From JAWLHU01 sp041690255 (GTDB lineage Bacteria; Bacillota; Sulfobacillia; Symbiobacteriales; Symbiobacteriaceae), in the NCBI GenBank assembly GCA_041690255.1, contig JAWLHU010000011.1, positions 62,001 to 126,000 on the forward strand: DNA of 64,000 nt. The letters run 5' to 3'. Within the stretch, counting starts at the first letter, position 1; every line of letters starts with the position of its first letter. A program made the translations under genes and the position numbers. Shown piece by piece: positions 61,570-64,000 of the stretch. A model generated the notes under the pieces. It did not search any database and was not told where the DNA came from. It saw nothing but the letters and a program-made list of their open reading frames with translations.

Positions 61570-63054
61570 TTACTTGGTGACGGGACCCAGGGACTCATGC
61601 AGATCTTCGGTGCTCAGGCTGGTCACCTTGCCGGGTGCCACGGCGAGCCGGCCGGCACCGACCTTGATCACGAAGTACAGCAGGCCGGCCAGCACCGCCA
61701 CCCAGAGGAGGGTGAAGATCTTCTGCGCCACCAGGTTGTTCGGGAAGAGGAGTTCGTACCAGGAGTAGCTCTCGACCATGAGGGTGCTCTTCAGGAAGGC
61801 CTCATGTGCCTTGGGGAAGAGGGTGTAGGGCAGGTAACCCAACGCGAAGCCCATAAAACCCACCAGGGCGTTGACGTAGCCCAGGCCCATCCGCATGTAG
61901 GAGCGGATTTCGCAGCCGATCAGCGAGACGGCGCCGAAGCCCATAAGGAGCGCACCGATCAGGGTGCCGCCCGTCAACTGATACTTGATCGAACCATGGT
62001 AGCCGACCTCGGCCCCGAAGAGGATCCAACTGAGGAAGACGAAGGCCGAGGTGATGGTGATCGCAGCGAGGACGCCCTGGAGGGGGAGCATTCCCTTGAA
62101 CATCGTCATGGTGATCCGGGGCATACCGAGGGCCCGGAACCTGGACTCGTTCTTCGCCATCATGCCGCCGGCCTCGGCCGAGATGACGGCGCACTCGGTG
62201 CCGAAGCCCGATTTGGCCATGCCAATGCCGGCAATGATCCCGGCCAGGCTGGTACCGATCACGTAGAGCCAGCCCTTGCTGATCACGCCGCTCTTGTAGT
62301 CCGGGTTTGTCAGGCCGCCCCAGAGCGCCACGCCGATCAGAGCGAGCAGGAAGGCCATGCCTGCCCAGCGCCAGGGGTCGGCCCAGGGGCGATAGCTCTT
62401 GTCGTAGGTGGCCACGTCGTCAAGATGGCCCGCAGCGGCCGCCTTTTCGAGATAGGCCCTGGTCTCCTGGTGCTTGAACGACTGGGTCATCGCTTTGATC
62501 TTGCTGAGGCCCCAGAATCCGGAGAAGCCACCGATGCCCATGAAGAGAACGGCAATGGTGGAGTTGATGTTGGCCAGCGGAAGGCCGCCGAGCAAGTGGT
62601 TCAGGGTGCATCCGCCAGCAAGCCGGGTGCCGTACGAGAAGATGGCGCCGCCAAAGAAGGTGATGAGCAGCACCTTCTTGTCGTACTTGACGAAGGTCCG
62701 GAACTCTCCCTCCATAATACCGACGATAAATCCACCGACAATCATGCCGATGATCGGCCACCAGACATCGGGCTTGAAAACCTGCCCGTAGAGGTTGAGC
62801 GAGTCACCGATCAGCGCCACCTCAAGGCCACGGAACATGGCGCCCAGGCCCGTAGTGACCGTCAGGGGATCGGCGCTCAGCGGCTTGCCGGCCTGCGCAG
62901 CCCGGATCATGTTCGTCACCATGTAGATGATCTGTGCCAATCCAAAGGTGACCCCGGCCCAGAAGAAGGACCACTGACGGGCGAAGAGGCGACGGAGAAG
63001 ACCAGGCTGTGCGGCGGGTTCGGTGCGCAGTTGCGGGATTGCACTAGAGGCCAA
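61570..63054 (-). CDS. YeeE/YedE-family sulfur- or selenium-compound transporter (second)
   Basis: 494 residues, about ten hydrophobic helices. Motifs RLAGGCTLNHLLGGLPLANI, GTECAVISAEAGGMM and IGCEIRSYMRMGLGYVNALV parallel the first transporter. The start is TTG 63054, supported by GGGGGAG six bases upstream. I cannot tell thiosulfate from selenium import; the nearby Sec formate dehydrogenase makes the latter worth testing. Confidence 0.87.
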   Translation of the reverse strand: MASSAIPQLRTEPAAQPGLLRRLFARQWSFFWAGVTFGLAQIIYMVTNMIRAAQAGKPLSADPLTVTTGLGAMFRGLEVALIGDSLNLYGQVFKPDVWWPIIGMIVGGFIVGIMEGEFRTFVKYDKKVLLITFFGGAIFSYGTRLAGGCTLNHLLGGLPLANINSTIAVLFMGIGGFSGFWGLSKIKAMTQSFKHQETRAYLEKAAAAGHLDDVATYDKSYRPWADPWRWAGMAFLLALIGVALWGGLTNPDYKSGVISKGWLYVIGTSLAGIIAGIGMAKSGFGTECAVISAEAGGMMAKNESRFRALGMPRITMTMFKGMLPLQGVLAAITITSAFVFLSWILFGAEVGYHGSIKYQLTGGTLIGALLMGFGAVSLIGCEIRSYMRMGLGYVNALVGFMGFALGYLPYTLFPKAHEAFLKSTLMVESYSWYELLFPNNLVAQKIFTLLWVAVLAGLLYFVIKVGAGRLAVAPGKVTSLSTEDLHESLGPVTK

Positions 63055-63393
63055 GAGAGACTCCCCCTTTTCATGCTGCGGGTGCCCTCGGCGGGCCCCG
63101 ACCTGCCCTCACCATACCCCGGGGGCTTCGCAGCGTCCAATATCGTCTCACAATACGGGGGCATGAGCCTTTCCTATGGGGTATCCACACCGTCGTAACG
63201 CCGTTTTTCGCCAAACGGCGTTTTCTTTATGACAGTCTTTTCAACCTTGAAGGTAAATCGGCACGATGGTGGCGAAATAATGTGCAACCAAACGATTGGT
63301 AGCTTGACGAAATACCCTGATCCCGGATGATCCGTCCCGCGGATTTCTTGCCGAGTCGTTGGAATTCAGGGTGCATTGGAGCGATTGGGCCGT
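63055..63393. other. Intergenic region with one hairpin
   Basis: About 340 bases between divergent genes. A hairpin AACGCCGTTT (63197-63206) / AAACGGCGTT (63213-63222) followed by TTCTTT looks like a plus-strand terminator, though no plus-strand gene ends nearby. Promoters for the flanking genes must lie here but I could not assign them. Confidence 0.55.
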
Positions 63394-64000
63394 ATGTATG
63401 AGGTAGAACGCTTTGGGCCGGTGGTTCGGATTCGAATGTGCCGGCCGATTTTGGGAAGACCCACGCTCTGGGTTCACGCCTTCTGGATCGATGGCCTGCT
63501 GATCGACAGCGGGTGCCGCCACACCGTACCTGATCTGATGAAGGCCCTGGACCGGGAGGGTCTGACCGTGGAGCAACTGGTCAACACCCACTCCCACGAG
63601 GATCACGTGGCGGGTAACGCCGCCCTCGCGCAGAGGTACGGCGTCACGCCCCGAGCGCACCCGCTCGCCCTCCCGCGGCTGGCTACGCCCGAGACCAGGA
63701 CGGAGATGCACTTCTATCGCCGGCTGATCTGGGGACTGGTGGGCGATTCGGTAGCCGGCGAGGCGCTGGGGGCGGTTGTCGAGACCGACCGCTACCGGTT
63801 TGCCGTCCACTTCACCCCGGGTCATGCCCCTGACCACATCGCCCTCCACGAAGAGCGAGAGGGCTGGCTCTTCAGTGGGGATCTCATGATTTCGCCCAGG
63901 CTGACGGTGGTCCGGCCCACTGAGGATCCACCGGTCCTGCTGGAGTCCATGCGACACCTGGCTGGGCTCCCGGTCCGCCGGCTCTTCTGCTCTCACGCCT
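63394..64000 (+). CDS. Metallo-beta-lactamase-fold hydrolase, C-terminus beyond window
   Basis: About 202 residues from ATG 63394 to the window edge with no stop. The MBL zinc signature is NTHSHEDHVAGNAAL, followed by FTPGHAPDHIALH and LFSGDLMIS, typical of MBL-fold hydrolases such as glyoxalase II-like enzymes. In-frame TTG codons upstream (63376, 63385) are alternative starts. Substrate not assignable. Confidence 0.85.
   Translation, partial: MYEVERFGPVVRIRMCRPILGRPTLWVHAFWIDGLLIDSGCRHTVPDLMKALDREGLTVEQLVNTHSHEDHVAGNAALAQRYGVTPRAHPLALPRLATPETRTEMHFYRRLIWGLVGDSVAGEALGAVVETDRYRFAVHFTPGHAPDHIALHEEREGWLFSGDLMISPRLTVVRPTEDPPVLLESMRHLAGLPVRRLFCSHA

Noticed and set aside
63241..63996. Minus-strand gene at the right edge
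   Set aside because: The plus strand encodes a clear MBL-fold protein with the HSHEDH zinc motif; the minus frame is its shadow.

Overview
The window looks like chromosome of a GC-rich, Gram-positive-type, spore-forming member of the Firmicutes/Bacillota. A Symbiobacterium-like lineage is my best guess, inferred from gene content only. Pointers are strong GGAGG-type ribosome binding sites, frequent GTG starts, S-layer homology (SLH) domain proteins, the spore-former families DUF1657 and DUF2512, a PspC/LiaI-like envelope-stress pair, a clostripain-family protease and a UGA-decoded selenoprotein formate dehydrogenase. An apolipoprotein N-acyltransferase at the left edge is less usual for Firmicutes.

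Layout. 1-4.6 kb (minus): lnt (cut by the window edge), a small SLH-like secreted protein, a clostripain-like protease and a SAM methyltransferase. 4.8-7.6 kb (minus): a LuxR-type ATPase regulator. 7.9-17.1 kb (plus): the most striking locus, a RiPP cluster of the thiazole/oxazole-modified microcin (TOMM) type. It holds two full-length YcaO cyclodehydratases, an E1-like/RRE leader-binding partner, a SagB-type dehydrogenase, a 77-aa precursor with five consecutive cysteines, a B12-binding radical SAM enzyme, a luciferase-like flavin monooxygenase and a subtilisin-like protease. 17.1-18.0 kb is non-coding and repeat-rich. 18.0-33.7 kb is mostly housekeeping and envelope genes, ending in a degraded ECF sigma/anti-sigma pair. 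A composite hairpin element occurs in two diverged copies, at 17.5 and 31.8 kb.

34.5-40.5 kb is a complete operon for formate transport and NAD-linked formate oxidation: FNT channel, NuoF-like diaphorase, selenocysteine-containing NuoG/FdhA-like catalytic subunit with a recognisable bacterial SECIS hairpin, and NuoE-like subunit. 42.2-54.1 kb is an apparent genomic island with visibly lower GC. It holds a 1664-aa Ig/NHL/cadherin-like/SLH surface protein and a large MalT/BTAD-type regulator, bounded by mobile-element debris: a tyrosine recombinase N-terminal half on one side and a C-terminal half on the other, plus ATPase, IstB, IS110 and DUF5615 remnants. A short hydrophobic peptide gene within heavily folded DNA sits at its left edge.

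54.5-64 kb returns to the GC-rich background: a DUF3825 protein, a secreted L-type lectin, a GABA-type aminotransferase, an acyl-carrier-like protein lacking the phosphopantetheine serine, two YeeE/YedE sulfur (or selenium) transporters around a LysR regulator, and the start of a metallo-beta-lactamase-fold hydrolase. All assignments come from reading the sequence and remembered family motifs; no database search was run.
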